From Ochrobactrum sp. RH2CCR150 (lineage in GTDB: Bacteria; Pseudomonadota; Alphaproteobacteria; Rhizobiales; Rhizobiaceae), in the NCBI GenBank assembly GCA_014138095.1, contig JACGXE010000001.1, positions 124,001 to 188,000 of the forward strand: a DNA stretch of 64,000 nt, read 5' to 3'. The notes beneath the pieces are model-generated. The model saw only the letters and a program-made list of their open reading frames with translations, was not told the origin of the DNA and did not search any database. Shown piece after piece: positions 8,408-19,955 of this stretch. Made by a program: the position numbers and the translations under genes. Position 1 is the first letter of the stretch; every line of letters begins with the position of its first letter.

Positions 8408-11400
8408 TCAGTTACCGAGCGCATCCTCAAGGAAAGCTTCAAGCTGCGCAAGATGCTTCGACATCAGGCCGGTTGCCGGAGAAGCGGCAGCCGGACGGCC
8501 CGTGTAGCGGACGCGCTGATGCTTGGCATCGATATGCGCTAGCACCCATTCCAGATACGGATCGATGAACGACCACGCACCCATGTTCTTCGGCTCTTCC
8601 TGACACCAGACGATTTCCGCATGGCGGAAACGCGACAGCTCGTTGATGAGCGCCTTGGCCGGGAACGGGTAGAGCTGTTCAACACGCAGCAGGTAGACAT
8701 CGTCGATACCGCGCTTTTCACGCTCTTCGTACAGATCGTAATAGACCTTGCCCGAGCAGAGCACGACGCGACGGATCTTGGCGTCCTTCTGAAGCTTGAT
8801 GCCCTGATCGCCCTTGTTGTACTGCGCATCATCCCAGAGCAGACGGTGGAACGAGGAATCGCCCGACAGTTCGCTGAGGCTCGACACGGCACGCTTGTGG
8901 CGCAGCAGGGACTTCGGCGTCATCATGATCAGCGGCTTGCGGAAGTCGCGCTTCATCTGGCGGCGCAGAATATGGTAGTAGTTAGCCGGCGTCGTAACGT
9001 TGGCAACCTGCATGTTGTCTTCGGCACACATCTGCAACCAGCGTTCCAGACGGGCCGAAGAGTGTTCCGGACCCTGGCCTTCATAGCCATGCGGCAGAAG
9101 GCAGACGAGACCGGACATACGCAGCCACTTGCGCTCTCCCGACGAGATGAACTGGTCGAACACGACCTGCGCACCGTTGGCGAAATCGCCGAACTGGGCT
9201 TCCCACAAAACCAGCGCACGCGGATCGGACAGCGAATAGCCATATTCGTAGCCGAGCACCGCTTCTTCCGAAAGCATCGAGTTGATGGCTTCATAGATCG
9301 CCTGACCCTTCTGAATATTGTTCAGCGGGATGTAGCGGTTCTGGCTTTCCTGATCGTAGAGAACCGTGTGACGCTGCGAGAAGGTGCCGCGTTCCACGTC
9401 CTGACCGGACAGACGGATCGGGTGGCCTTCCGCAACGAGCGTGCCGAATGCCAGCGATTCAGCAGTTGCCCAATCGATGCCTTCGCCGGTTTCCATCATC
9501 TTGGCGCGGTTATCGAGGAAGCGCTGAATGGTGCGATGGACGTGGAAGTCCTGCGGCACTTCAACCAGCTTCTTGCCGATTTCCTTGAGCGACTTGATTG
9601 GAACGCCGGTCTTGCCGCGGCGCTGTTCGTCGGCATTGTCAGCCGTGCGCAGACCAGCCCACGCGCCGTCCAGCCAGTCGGCCTTGTTCGGCTTGTAGCT
9701 CTGTCCGGCTTCGAACTCGATTTCGAGCTTTTCGCGCCAGTCGGCGCGCATCTTGTCGACGTCGGCCTGGGTGAGCAGACCTTCAGCAATCAGCTTGTCG
9801 CTGTAGAGCTGAACCGTCGTCTTGTGCGCGCGGATTTCCTTGTACATCAACGGCTGGGTGAAGGACGGTTCGTCGCCTTCATTATGGCCGAAGCGACGGT
9901 AGCAGAACATGTCCACGACCACCGGCTTGTGGAAGGTCATGCGGAATTCCATCGCAACCTTAGCCGCGAACACCACTGCTTCCGGATCGTCGCCATTGAC
10001 GTGGAAGACCGGCGCTTCAACCATCTTCGCCACGTCGGACGGATAAGGCGAAGAACGCGAGAAAGCCGGATTGGTGGTGAAACCGATCTGGTTGTTGATG
10101 ATGAAATGCAGCGTGCCACCGACGCGGTGACCCTTGAGGCCGGAAAGACCAAGGCACTCGGCAACCACACCCTGACCGGCGAAAGCGGCATCGCCGTGCA
10201 GCAGCAGCGGCAGAACCTTGGCGCGTTCGGTCAGCGGAACCATGTCGTCGCGGGTGCGGCCGACAAGCAGATCCTGCTTGGCGCGAGCCTTGCCCATGAC
10301 AACCGGGTTGACGATTTCAAGATGCGACGGGTTGGCGGTCAGCGACAGGTGAACCTTGTTGCCATCGAACTCGCGGTCCGACGAAGCGCCAAGATGGTAC
10401 TTCACGTCGCCCGATCCTTCCACATCGTCCGGCGTGTAGGAACCACCCTTGAACTCGTGGAAGATAGCGCGGTGCGGCTTGCCCATGACCTGGGAAAGCA
10501 CGTTCAGACGGCCACGGTGCGCCATGCCGAGCACGACTTCCTTGAGACCCATCTGACCGCCGCGCTTGACGATCTGTTCCAGTGCCGGGATCAGCGATTC
10601 ACCGCCATCGAGGCCGAAACGCTTGGTGCCCTTGTACTTGACGTCGATGAACTGCTCGAAACCTTCCGCTTCGATGAGCTTCGACAGGATGGCCTTCTTG
10701 CCTTCAGGCGTGAAAGCGACCTTTTTATCCGGGCCTTCGATGCGTTCCTGAATCCAGGCCTTTTCAGCCGGATCGGAAATATGCATGAACTCGACGCCGA
10801 TCGTGCCGCAATAGGTACGCTTCAGAATGTCGAGCATTTCCGGCACGGTTGCGTATTCAAGACCGAGCACATTATCGATGAAAATCTTGCGATTGTAGTC
10901 GGCAGGCGTGAAGCCGTAAGCTTCCGGCTCCAGCTCGTTATAGTCGTTCGGCTTTTCGGCCAGACCGAGCGGATCGAGATTGGCATGCAGATGGCCGCGC
11001 ATGCGATAGGCGCGGATCATCATGATGGCGCGAACGCTGTCGCGTGCAGCCTGTGCAATCTCTTCAGCGGACAGTGCAGCGCCGGCGGCAGCCTTGCCGT
11101 CACCTTTGGCAGCCTTGCCCTTCAGCTTGTCGGTCACATGCTTTTCGACTTCGGCCCAATTGCCGTCGAGAGCGGAGACGAGTTCGCCATTGGCGGCAAT
11201 CGGCCAGTTCTTTCTGGTCCAGCTTGCGCCCTGCGCATTCTTCTTCACATCTTCGGCACTATCGCCCAGCTTCGCGAAGAAATCGCGCCACTGCGGATCA
11301 ACCGAATTCGGATCATCCTCATACTTGGCGTACAGCTCCTCGATATAGTCGGCGTTGCCGCCATAGAGGAACGAGGTAAGGGCGAAAACGTCGTTGGCCT

Positions 11401-11416
11401 GTTCTTGCCTTGCCAT
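8408..11416 (-). CDS. sucA: 2-oxoglutarate dehydrogenase E1 component
   Basis: E1 decarboxylates 2-oxoglutarate with thiamine diphosphate and loads the succinyl group on the E2 lipoyl arm. At 1002 residues it has the usual length. Seen are the N-terminal E2-interacting segment (NADYIEELYAKYEDDP), the conserved VVLGMAHRGRLNVL near residue 300, the thiamine-diphosphate region HGDAAFAGQGVVAECLG, FHVNGDDPEAV, and the C-terminal transketolase-like part with EAQFGDFANGAQV and LLPHGYEGQGPEHSSAR. A perfect hairpin sits about nine bases before the start codon. It belongs to the minus-strand block led by mdh and sucCD, although a terminator-like hairpin after sucD suggests a separate promoter in 11417-11744. 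Confidence 0.97.
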   Translation of the reverse strand: MARQEQANDVFALTSFLYGGNADYIEELYAKYEDDPNSVDPQWRDFFAKLGDSAEDVKKNAQGASWTRKNWPIAANGELVSALDGNWAEVEKHVTDKLKGKAAKGDGKAAAGAALSAEEIAQAARDSVRAIMMIRAYRMRGHLHANLDPLGLAEKPNDYNELEPEAYGFTPADYNRKIFIDNVLGLEYATVPEMLDILKRTYCGTIGVEFMHISDPAEKAWIQERIEGPDKKVAFTPEGKKAILSKLIEAEGFEQFIDVKYKGTKRFGLDGGESLIPALEQIVKRGGQMGLKEVVLGMAHRGRLNVLSQVMGKPHRAIFHEFKGGSYTPDDVEGSGDVKYHLGASSDREFDGNKVHLSLTANPSHLEIVNPVVMGKARAKQDLLVGRTRDDMVPLTERAKVLPLLLHGDAAFAGQGVVAECLGLSGLKGHRVGGTLHFIINNQIGFTTNPAFSRSSPYPSDVAKMVEAPVFHVNGDDPEAVVFAAKVAMEFRMTFHKPVVVDMFCYRRFGHNEGDEPSFTQPLMYKEIRAHKTTVQLYSDKLIAEGLLTQADVDKMRADWREKLEIEFEAGQSYKPNKADWLDGAWAGLRTADNADEQRRGKTGVPIKSLKEIGKKLVEVPQDFHVHRTIQRFLDNRAKMMETGEGIDWATAESLAFGTLVAEGHPIRLSGQDVERGTFSQRHTVLYDQESQNRYIPLNNIQKGQAIYEAINSMLSEEAVLGYEYGYSLSDPRALVLWEAQFGDFANGAQVVFDQFISSGERKWLRMSGLVCLLPHGYEGQGPEHSSARLERWLQMCAEDNMQVANVTTPANYYHILRRQMKRDFRKPLIMMTPKSLLRHKRAVSSLSELSGDSSFHRLLWDDAQYNKGDQGIKLQKDAKIRRVVLCSGKVYYDLYEEREKRGIDDVYLLRVEQLYPFPAKALINELSRFRHAEIVWCQEEPKNMGAWSFIDPYLEWVLAHIDAKHQRVRYTGRPAAASPATGLMSKHLAQLEAFLEDALGN

Positions 11417-11744
11417 AACCTAATCCGGAGCTTTGCTCCGTCTCCTTGTCAGTAGCTCATCTGCGCGGGCCGGAAGTTTCCGGAAGTTCGTTGCCGAAAC
11501 CTTCATCCCTCACGCCGCCGGGGAGGAACCACAACAGACCCCGGCAAAACTCATTTCTACGCGACCCGAGCGATCTGTTCCGACGCAATTGTCAAAACCA
11601 CCCGATCTATTTGTTCGACACCGAAGAATGACCGCGAATGCCTGCCATTCCCTTAAAGCCCGGTATCCGGCTCCAGTATGTTTTGTTATGCCAAACCCGG
11701 CAGCGGCTTTCGCCGCCGCCGGGATATTCAAACTCGAGCCGATC
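11417..11744. other. sucD-sucA intergenic region
   Basis: These 328 bp hold no gene I can support. Near the sucA start is a perfect hairpin, CGGAGC-TTT-GCTCCG (11426-11440), whose 3' arm on the minus strand leads into the ribosome-binding region of sucA. At the other end is the sucD terminator-like stem at 11694-11721. The middle is likely to contain the sucA promoter, but no clear -35/-10 pair stands out. Confidence 0.55.
11694..11721 (-). terminator. terminator-like hairpin after sucD
   Basis: On the minus strand the stem CCCGGCGGCGGC / GCCGCTGCCGGG (one mismatch) has a four-base GAAA loop and is followed by TTTGG. It lies 23 bp after the sucD stop. Confidence 0.7.
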
Positions 11745-12647
11745 TTAGCCCTTGAGGACTTCGACCAGCGTCTTGCCGAGCTGCGCAGGCGACGGGGAGA
11801 CGCGGATGCCAGCCGATTCCATGGCTGCAATCTTGTCTTCCGCTCCGCCCTTGCCGCCGGAGATCACGGCGCCGGCATGGCCCATGGTGCGTCCGGCAGG
11901 GGCCGTACGGCCAGCGATGAAGCCAACCATCGGCTTCTTGCGACCGCGCTTGGCTTCGTCCTTAAGGAACTGAGCCGCATCTTCTTCAGCCGAGCCGCCG
12001 ATTTCACCGATCATGACGATCGACTTGGTTTCGTCGTCGGCCAGGAACATTTCCAGCACGTCGATGAACTCGGTACCCTTGACCGGGTCGCCGCCGATAC
12101 CGACAGCAGTGGTCTGGCCAAGGCCTTCGTTCGAGGTCTGGAACACAGCTTCATAGGTAAGCGTGCCGGAGCGCGATACAACACCCACCGAACCCTTCTT
12201 GAAGATATTGCCCGGCATGATGCCGATCTTGCATTCTTCAGGGGTCAGGATGCCCGGGCAGTTCGGTCCAAGCAGGCGCGACTTCGAGCGTTCCAGACGC
12301 TCCTTGACGCGAACCATGTCCAGAACCGGAATGCCTTCGGTGATGCAGACGATGAACGGTACTTCAGCTTCAATGGCTTCGATGATCGCGTCGGCTGCAC
12401 CTGCTGGCGGAACGTAGATCACGGATGCGTCAGCGCCCGTGCGTTCCTTGGCTTCGGCAACGGTTGCGAAGATCGGGAGCTTTTCGCCCTTCGAACCTTC
12501 CCAGGTTTCGCCACCCTTCTTCGGATGGATACCGCCGACCATCTGCGTGCCGTAGTAAGCAAGCGCCTGTTCGGTATGGAAAGTACCGGTCTTGCCGGTC
12601 AGGCCCTGTACGAGAACCTTGGTGTCCTTGTTGACGAGAATGGACAT
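11745..12647 (-). CDS. sucD: succinyl-CoA synthetase alpha subunit
   Basis: The alpha subunit carries the CoA-binding site and the histidine that is phosphorylated during substrate-level phosphorylation of GDP or ADP. The 300-residue protein starts [21 protein letters not shown], with the CoA-binding Rossmann fold, [20 protein letters not shown] in the middle and the catalytic His in [16 protein letters not shown] near residue 250. It lies three bases after the sucC stop, so the two subunits are made from one message. Confidence 0.97.
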   Translation of the reverse strand: MSILVNKDTKVLVQGLTGKTGTFHTEQALAYYGTQMVGGIHPKKGGETWEGSKGEKLPIFATVAEAKERTGADASVIYVPPAGAADAIIEAIEAEVPFIVCITEGIPVLDMVRVKERLERSKSRLLGPNCPGILTPEECKIGIMPGNIFKKGSVGVVSRSGTLTYEAVFQTSNEGLGQTTAVGIGGDPVKGTEFIDVLEMFLADDETKSIVMIGEIGGSAEEDAAQFLKDEAKRGRKKPMVGFIAGRTAPAGRTMGHAGAVISGGKGGAEDKIAAMESAGIRVSPSPAQLGKTLVEVLKG

Positions 12648-12650
12648 GCC

Positions 12651-13847
12651 TTAATTCCCCTTCACAGCAGCGACGATCTTCTGCGCCGCATCGTCGAGAT
12701 CGTCAGCCGAAATAACGTTCAGGCCGCTCTCGTTGATGATCTTCTTGCCGAGTTCCACATTGGTGCCTTCAAGACGGACAACCAGCGGAACCTTCAGGCC
12801 GACTTCCTTGACCGCAGCGATCACGCCTTCAGCGATCACGTCGCACTTCATGATGCCACCGAAGATGTTGACCAGAATGCCCTGGACAGCCGGATCAGCG
12901 GTGATGATCTTGAACGCAGCCGTCACCTTCTCCTTGGAAGCGCCGCCACCAACGTCGAGGAAGTTAGCAGGTTCTGCACCGTAGAGCTTGATAATGTCCA
13001 TCGTTGCCATGGCAAGACCAGCGCCGTTGACCATGCAGCCGATATTGCCTTCAAGAGCGACGTAAGCGAGGTCGTACTTGGAAGCTTCGATTTCTTTTTC
13101 GTCTTCTTCCGACAGATCGCGCAGTTCCTGAATGTCAGGATGACGGAACAGCGCATTGCCGTCGAACGATACCTTGGCGTCGAGAACGCGCACGCGGCCA
13201 TCGGTCATGACGATCAGCGGGTTGATCTCGAGAAGGCTCATGTCCTTTTCGGTGAAGGCCTTGTAGAGGATCGGGAACAGCTTGACGCCGTCTTCACGAG
13301 CCTGACCTTCAAGCTTCAGCGCGTCGGCGAGCTTGTTGGCGTCTTCGTCCGTTACGCCCTTGGCCGGATCGATGGCGACAGTCACGATCTTTTCAGGGGT
13401 TTCTTCGGCAACGGCTTCGATGTCCATGCCGCCTTCGGTCGAAACGACGAAAGCCGGACGGCCGACGGTGCGGTCGATCAGGATCGAGAGATAGAGTTCG
13501 CGATCAATGTCAGCGCCATCTTCGATGTAAAGACGGTTGACCTGCTTGCCAGCTGGGCCGGTCTGCTTGGTAACGAGCGTGTTGCCGAGCATTTCCTTCG
13601 CATTGGCAACCACTTCCTCAACCGACTTGGCGAGGCGCACGCCGCCCTTGGCGTCCGGGCCGAGTTCCTTGAACTTGCCCTTGCCGCGTCCACCAGCGTG
13701 GATCTGGCTCTTGACGACATAAAGCGGTCCGGGAAGCGTCTTTGCCCACTCTTCCGCCTGCTCGACGGAATAGACAGCCACACCGTTGGCGATCGGCGCG
13801 CCGTAGGTGTGAAGCAGGCGCTTGGCCTGATATTCGTGAATATTCAT
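12651..13847 (-). CDS. sucC: succinyl-CoA synthetase beta subunit
   Basis: The beta subunit binds the nucleotide through an ATP-grasp fold and pairs with SucD. The 398-residue protein begins [18 protein letters not shown], has [18 protein letters not shown] in the ATP-grasp region near residue 45, [14 protein letters not shown], the metal-binding EINPLIV and the C-terminal ligase domain with [15 protein letters not shown] and [10 protein letters not shown]. It follows mdh with about 107 bp between, including a terminator-like hairpin, and is tightly coupled to sucD. Confidence 0.97.
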   Translation of the reverse strand: MNIHEYQAKRLLHTYGAPIANGVAVYSVEQAEEWAKTLPGPLYVVKSQIHAGGRGKGKFKELGPDAKGGVRLAKSVEEVVANAKEMLGNTLVTKQTGPAGKQVNRLYIEDGADIDRELYLSILIDRTVGRPAFVVSTEGGMDIEAVAEETPEKIVTVAIDPAKGVTDEDANKLADALKLEGQAREDGVKLFPILYKAFTEKDMSLLEINPLIVMTDGRVRVLDAKVSFDGNALFRHPDIQELRDLSEEDEKEIEASKYDLAYVALEGNIGCMVNGAGLAMATMDIIKLYGAEPANFLDVGGGASKEKVTAAFKIITADPAVQGILVNIFGGIMKCDVIAEGVIAAVKEVGLKVPLVVRLEGTNVELGKKIINESGLNVISADDLDDAAQKIVAAVKGN

Positions 13848-13910
13848 CTGGTTGTCCTCTACGGATTCCCGATTCGTTTGGCGAACCGGTACGGATTGAC
13901 AGCCGGAAAA

Positions 13911-13943
13911 GGCCGGAGCCCGTCAAAAACGGAGCATCCGGCC
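13911..13943 (-). terminator. terminator-like hairpin between mdh and sucC
   Basis: On the minus strand GGCCGGATGCTCCG and CGGGCTCCGGCC form an imperfect stem around a TTTTTGA loop, followed by TTTT. It starts 12 bp after the mdh stop and may give partial termination before sucCD. Confidence 0.65.
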
Positions 13944-13954
13944 TTGTCTGGATA

Positions 13955-15499
<1,545 letters not shown>

Positions 15500-16663
15500 T
15501 CAGTCGGCCCTCTCCGGTATCTGCGACAGATATTCGGCGCTCTGCATCTCGAAGAGACGCGACGCAGTGCGGTCGAATTCGAATGCCTCGGTGCCGCTTT
15601 TCGCAACATAAAGCTTTTCCGGCTGCGCTTCCGCCGTGATGAAGACGCGGGCGTGGTGATCGTAAAGAACATCCACCAGGAGAATAAAGCGCTTGGCTTC
15701 ATTGCGCCGCGAAAGATCGAGCATCGGCACATTGTCGATGAACAGCGTCGAATAACGCCCCACAATGGCCAGATAGTCCGCAGCGCCAAGCGGACGGCTG
15801 CACAATTCTTCGAAACTGAAACGCGCAGTGCCCGGAATAGAACGCGGCACCTCAATATCGCGTCCCTTGATGCGAATGGTGTCCGGCTTTTCTTCCACGC
15901 CATCCTTCTGCGCGGTCCAGGCGGCATCCATCCGCTTTTCTGTCTCGCCACCCAGCGGCGAGAGATAGACCGGCTGCCGGTCCAGCTTTTCCAGCCGGTA
16001 ATCGGTCCGCGAATCGAGATTGATCACGTCGACATGCTTCTTGAGAATATCGACAAAGGGCAGGAACAGCTGACGATTCAGGCCGTCACGATACAGATTG
16101 TCCGGCGCGACATTCGACGTGGCGATCAGCACCACGCCACGCGCGAACAGCGCACTGAACAGGCGCGACAGGATCATCGCGTCGGCGATATCCGTGACGG
16201 TGAACTCATCGAAGCACAGCACCCATGCCTGCGCGCTTAGCGCATCGGCAACCGGCGGGATCGGGTCGTCCTGCTTGGTCTCGCCGCGCTTCAGGGCCTG
16301 ACGATGCGCATTGATACGATCATGCACATCGGCCATGAAATCGTTGAAATGGGCGCGGCGTTTGCGCTCGACGGGAAGGAGCGAAAAGAACATGTCCATC
16401 AGCATGGTCTTGCCGCGGCCGACCTCGCCATGAACATAAAGCCCCTTGACGATTTCCTGCGCCTGCTTGCGCTTGCCGAACAACCAGCCCAGCGCACTGG
16501 ATTTGCGCGAAAGCCGCTTGGTGCAAATCTCCTCGATCAGCCGGTCATAACGGCTGGTCAGGTCGAGCTGTGCGGGATCGGCCTCCACATCGCCGGATGC
16601 GACCATCGCATCATAATGCTCGCGGACGGAGGGAAACGCTTTCAGATTACCATCAAAGGACAT
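15500..16663 (-). CDS. zapE: cell division protein ZapE / AFG1-like ATPase
   Basis: ZapE (YhcM, Lace1/AFG1 family) is a P-loop ATPase linked to Z-ring behaviour in E. coli and to quality control of respiratory-chain proteins in mitochondria. The 387-residue protein has the Walker A motif GEVGRGKT at residues 79-86, the following LMDMFFSLLP and HFNDFMADVHDRI, Walker B in WVLCFDEFTVTDIADAM, and the sensor-like VLIATSNVAPDNLY. The C-terminus has the AFG1 element FSFEELCSRPLGAADYLAI and LFIDNVPMLDLSRRNEAKRF. It stands upstream of the mdh block on the same strand, as in other Rhizobiales. Confidence 0.93.
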   Translation of the reverse strand: MSFDGNLKAFPSVREHYDAMVASGDVEADPAQLDLTSRYDRLIEEICTKRLSRKSSALGWLFGKRKQAQEIVKGLYVHGEVGRGKTMLMDMFFSLLPVERKRRAHFNDFMADVHDRINAHRQALKRGETKQDDPIPPVADALSAQAWVLCFDEFTVTDIADAMILSRLFSALFARGVVLIATSNVAPDNLYRDGLNRQLFLPFVDILKKHVDVINLDSRTDYRLEKLDRQPVYLSPLGGETEKRMDAAWTAQKDGVEEKPDTIRIKGRDIEVPRSIPGTARFSFEELCSRPLGAADYLAIVGRYSTLFIDNVPMLDLSRRNEAKRFILLVDVLYDHHARVFITAEAQPEKLYVAKSGTEAFEFDRTASRLFEMQSAEYLSQIPERAD

Positions 16664-16783
16664 GACAGGTTCCGTGAAACCTCTATTAAAATTCGGCGGA
16701 GCAGTCCGGAGACGCCCCGCCGCGATCGATTGTTTCGGCTTTATATCAGCGCGCCACTTTTAAATCAGCGCGCCGATTTCAGA

Positions 16784-17329
16784 TTAACGCGAAAGTGACA
16801 GGGCCTGACCGCCGGTGGTCTGACCGTCGAAACGGCCCTGACCCGACGAATAGAGCGAGGCGACCGTGCCGCCCGATCCATCGTAAAGCACAAGCTGCTT
16901 GCCATTGACGGCCCAGGAAGCGAGGTTCGCCAGTTCGCCCGGGCAACGCAGCGGACCTGCGCGGTAGCCCTGACCATATTTGGTCTGCGGCGTAGCAACC
17001 TTACAGCTCTGGCCGCCAAGCGAGGCGTTCCAGACGCCTGCGACGGTGCCCGGAGTTAGATCGGGTGCCGATGCTGGCGGCAGGCTTGCAACCTGCGTGC
17101 CGCCCGGCTGCATGCCGGGATTGGTGGTTGGAGCGGTCGGGAACTGCGATCCATCCGGCGAATTGAGATTGCCCTTCTGCACGGAACCCTGCGGCGCGGC
17201 CTGCAAGGGTGCAGGCGGAGGCGGCGGGGAAACAGGCCCCAGGTCGTTGCCCATCCGGGAGCTCTGACAGCCGGCCAGTACGATGCCAGCCGCTGCCAGG
17301 CTCAGCAAACTTGCTTTCGAAATTCCCAT
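16784..17329 (-). CDS. omp19: Omp19-like outer membrane lipoprotein, protease inhibitor Inh/Omp19 family
   Basis: Omp19 of Brucella is a surface-exposed lipoprotein with an Inh-type beta-barrel domain that inhibits host proteases. The 181-residue product starts MGISKASLLSLAAAG, with the lipobox VLAGC at residue 21 or so. A Pro/Ala/Gly-rich linker follows, then the Inh domain from VAGVWNASLGGQSCKVATPQ to the end (GQGRFDGQTTGGQALSLSR), with the two conserved cysteines in SCKV and LRCPG. The mature domain is nearly identical to Brucella Omp19 as I recall it, whereas the linker differs in length and sequence, which points to a non-classical Brucella species. GGAG lies seven bases before the chosen ATG; upstream in-frame ATG codons would break the signal peptide. 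Confidence 0.93.
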   Translation of the reverse strand: MGISKASLLSLAAAGIVLAGCQSSRMGNDLGPVSPPPPPAPLQAAPQGSVQKGNLNSPDGSQFPTAPTTNPGMQPGGTQVASLPPASAPDLTPGTVAGVWNASLGGQSCKVATPQTKYGQGYRAGPLRCPGELANLASWAVNGKQLVLYDGSGGTVASLYSSGQGRFDGQTTGGQALSLSR

Positions 17330-17728
17330 CAGGTTCTCCATTTCGGTCGAGGTCTTGGGGTAGCGGCGCAAACCACGCTCACGCGAAACCCAGCTATCAC
17401 ACCAATATTGGCGCGATAAAATGGCTATATGGTTAAAAAATCAACACCATCTCCCGGCAATTTGCGCAGGAGTGATCAATCCGGGTTTGAAATTGCTCAT
17501 AAATTTTGGGACTGGGACAGGAAGGCCACAGTTTTTTGGGTGCGCAGTTCGAAATGGAACCGCTCACCCGGCCATATGAGCCGATAGCAATGTTAGATAT
17601 ATTGCTGGCACTGGCAATTTGCGGGGTTTTCCGCCATATAGACGCCAGAAACCTATTGAACGAACCCATTGAACAAACCTTGTCGGTTGCTTGAAGTCAG
17701 CCGCAGGCAAAACGGAACCACGACACCT
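17330..17728. other. divergent omp19-dapF intergenic region
   Basis: About 400 bp separate the omp19 and dapF starts. The central part (about 17400-17460 and 17480-17660) is AT-richer and should hold both promoters. I see no RNA gene, strong palindrome or credible coding frame in it. Confidence 0.5.
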
Positions 17729-18643
17729 ATGGCCACCAGGGCAGCCTTCGCCAAGATGAACGGGCTCGGCAACCAGATCATCGTTGCCGATATGCGCGGT
17801 CGCGCAGATCGCATCACGCCTGATGCCGCCATTCATCTCGCCGGTGCGAGCGAAACGGCCTTCGACCAGATCATGGCCATTCATGATCCGCGCACACCGG
17901 GCACAGACAATTATATTTCGATCATCAATTGCGACGGCACGGAAGCGCAAGCCTGCGGCAACGGCACGCGCTGCGTGGTGCAGGCGCTGGCCGCCGAAAC
18001 CGGCAAGCGCGCCTTCACCTTCGAGACCCGCGCGGGAATTTTGACCGCCAAAGAACACGATGACGGGCTGATTTCCGTCGATATGGGCAAGCCGCGTTTC
18101 AGCTGGCAGGAAATTCCGCTCGCCGAGGAATTCCACGACACGCGCATGATCGAGCTTCAGGTTGGCCCTATCGATGCGCCGGTGCTGCATTCACCTTCGG
18201 TCGCCTCGATGGGCAATCCGCATGCGATCTTCTGGGTGGACCGCGATGTGTGGTCCTACGAATTGGAAAAGTTCGGCCCTCTTCTGGAAAATCATCCGAT
18301 TTTCCCGGAACGCGCCAATATCTCGATTGCCCGCGTCACCTCACCGGAAACGATGGACCTGCGCACCTGGGAACGCGGCGCCGGGCTGACCCGCGCCTGC
18401 GGTTCTGCCGCCTGCGCCGCCGCCGTCTCCGGCGCACGCACGCGCCGCACCGGCCGCAAGGTCACGGTCAACGTTCCGGGCGGCCCGCTCAAGATCGAAT
18501 GGCGTGACGACGATCATGTCATGATGACCGGCCCTGCGGAGTGGGAATTTTCCGGCTCATTCGACCCGGCCAGCGGCGACTGGAGCCGCGACCTTGAAGG
18601 CGGCCCATCGGCGGGCACGTCTGCGGACAAGGGTGCTACCTGA
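17729..18643 (+). CDS. dapF: diaminopimelate epimerase
   Basis: DapF converts LL- to meso-diaminopimelate, the precursor of lysine and of the peptidoglycan cross-link. The 304-residue protein has the start signature [15 protein letters not shown], the first catalytic cysteine Cys76 in [12 protein letters not shown], the substrate motif [12 protein letters not shown] and the second catalytic cysteine in [14 protein letters not shown] chose the ATG at 17729 because conservation begins there; an in-frame start at 17669 adds 20 unconserved residues. Its TGA overlaps the mtaB ATG by one base, so the pair is translationally coupled. Confidence 0.96.
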   Translation: MATRAAFAKMNGLGNQIIVADMRGRADRITPDAAIHLAGASETAFDQIMAIHDPRTPGTDNYISIINCDGTEAQACGNGTRCVVQALAAETGKRAFTFETRAGILTAKEHDDGLISVDMGKPRFSWQEIPLAEEFHDTRMIELQVGPIDAPVLHSPSVASMGNPHAIFWVDRDVWSYELEKFGPLLENHPIFPERANISIARVTSPETMDLRTWERGAGLTRACGSAACAAAVSGARTRRTGRKVTVNVPGGPLKIEWRDDDHVMMTGPAEWEFSGSFDPASGDWSRDLEGGPSAGTSADKGAT

Positions 18644-19923
18644 TGAGCGTGGAAGTCGTAACATTCGGATGCCGCCTCAACACCTATGAATCCGAGGTAA
18701 TGAAGCGCGAAGCCGACGCTGCCGGTCTTGGTGAGTTGAAAGATGGCGCGATCATCTTCAACACCTGCGCCGTGACGTCGGAAGCCGTACGGCAGGCCCG
18801 TCAGGCCATCCGCAAGGCACGGCGCGAAAATCCGGAAGCCCGCATCATCGTTACTGGCTGCGCGGCACAGACCGAAGCAGATAACTTCGCATCCATGGAT
18901 GAAGTGGACCTCGTGCTTGGCAATGAGGAAAAGCTGAAATCCAACTCCTATCGCATGTTGCCCGATTTCGGCGTGAACCAGTTCGAAAAGGTGCGCGTCA
19001 ACGACATTATGGAAGTGCGCGAAACCGCAAGCCACATGGTCGACGCCATCGAAGGCCGCGCGCGCGCCTTCGTGCAGGTCCAGAATGGCTGTGACCATCG
19101 CTGCACGTTCTGCATCATCCCCTATGGTCGCGGCAACTCCCGCTCGGTGCCAATGGGCGCTGTGGTGGAACAGGTGAAGCGCCTTGTCGGCAATGGTTAT
19201 GCCGAAGTGGTGCTGACCGGCGTGGACATGACCTCCTACGGCCCCGATCTTCCGGGAAGCCTGCGTCTCGGCAAGCTCGTGAAGACTGTTCTCAATCAGG
19301 TGCCGGACCTTCAGCGCCTGCGTCTCTCATCCATCGATTCCATCGAGGCGGATGACGATCTGATGGACGCCATCGCCAATGAAAAACGGCTGATGCCGCA
19401 TCTGCACCTGTCCTTGCAGGCGGGTGACGACATGATCCTGAAGCGCATGAAACGCCGCCATCTGCGCGACGATTCCATTCGTTTCTGCGAAACGGTGCGT
19501 TCGCTGCGTCCCGATATCGTGTTCGGCGCAGATATCATCACCGGCTTTCCGACCGAAACCGAGGACATGTTCCGGAACTCGATGAAGATCGTCGGGGAAT
19601 GCGGGCTGACCCATCTGCATGTCTTTCCCTATAGCGCGCGCGAAGGTACGCCTGCCGCGCGCATGCCGCAGGTGCGGCGCGAAATCGTCAAGGAGCGCGC
19701 CGCCCGACTGCGCGCCGAGGGCGACAGGGCCTATGAGAAACATCTTGCCTCACTCACCGGCACGACCCAGCGCCTGCTGATCGAGAAGGAAGGCATCGCC
19801 CGCACGGAAGGCTTTACGCTCGCCGCCGTTGAAGGCGGCGCGGAAGCTGCCGCTCCGGGTCAAATCATCGAACGTGTGGTGACGGGCCACGACGGTGAGA
19901 AGCTTCTCACCCGCGCCGCCTGA
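18643..19923 (+). CDS. mtaB: tRNA t6A37 methylthiotransferase MtaB
   Basis: MtaB is a radical-SAM enzyme with two iron-sulfur clusters that adds a methylthio group to N6-threonylcarbamoyladenosine at tRNA position 37. In the 426-residue protein the N-terminal cluster cysteines are Cys10, Cys42 and Cys73, and the radical-SAM cluster is Cys150-x3-Cys154-x2-Cys157 in NGCDHRCTFCIIPYGRG. A C-terminal TRAM-like region follows. MtaB rather than MiaB is favoured by the GRGNSRS continuation and the dapF-mtaB-ftsY order common in Rhizobiales. The start overlaps the dapF stop by one base. Confidence 0.93.
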   Translation: MSVEVVTFGCRLNTYESEVMKREADAAGLGELKDGAIIFNTCAVTSEAVRQARQAIRKARRENPEARIIVTGCAAQTEADNFASMDEVDLVLGNEEKLKSNSYRMLPDFGVNQFEKVRVNDIMEVRETASHMVDAIEGRARAFVQVQNGCDHRCTFCIIPYGRGNSRSVPMGAVVEQVKRLVGNGYAEVVLTGVDMTSYGPDLPGSLRLGKLVKTVLNQVPDLQRLRLSSIDSIEADDDLMDAIANEKRLMPHLHLSLQAGDDMILKRMKRRHLRDDSIRFCETVRSLRPDIVFGADIITGFPTETEDMFRNSMKIVGECGLTHLHVFPYSAREGTPAARMPQVRREIVKERAARLRAEGDRAYEKHLASLTGTTQRLLIEKEGIARTEGFTLAAVEGGAEAAAPGQIIERVVTGHDGEKLLTRAA

Positions 19924-19955
19924 CCATCAGCTGCATAAACAAGGCATCGGAATCC

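Noticed and set aside
8621..11455. A 944-codon open frame on the plus strand opposite sucA
   Set aside because: It runs antisense to a full-length, motif-complete sucA, has no family features and no ribosome-binding site. Such frames arise from high-GC codon bias.
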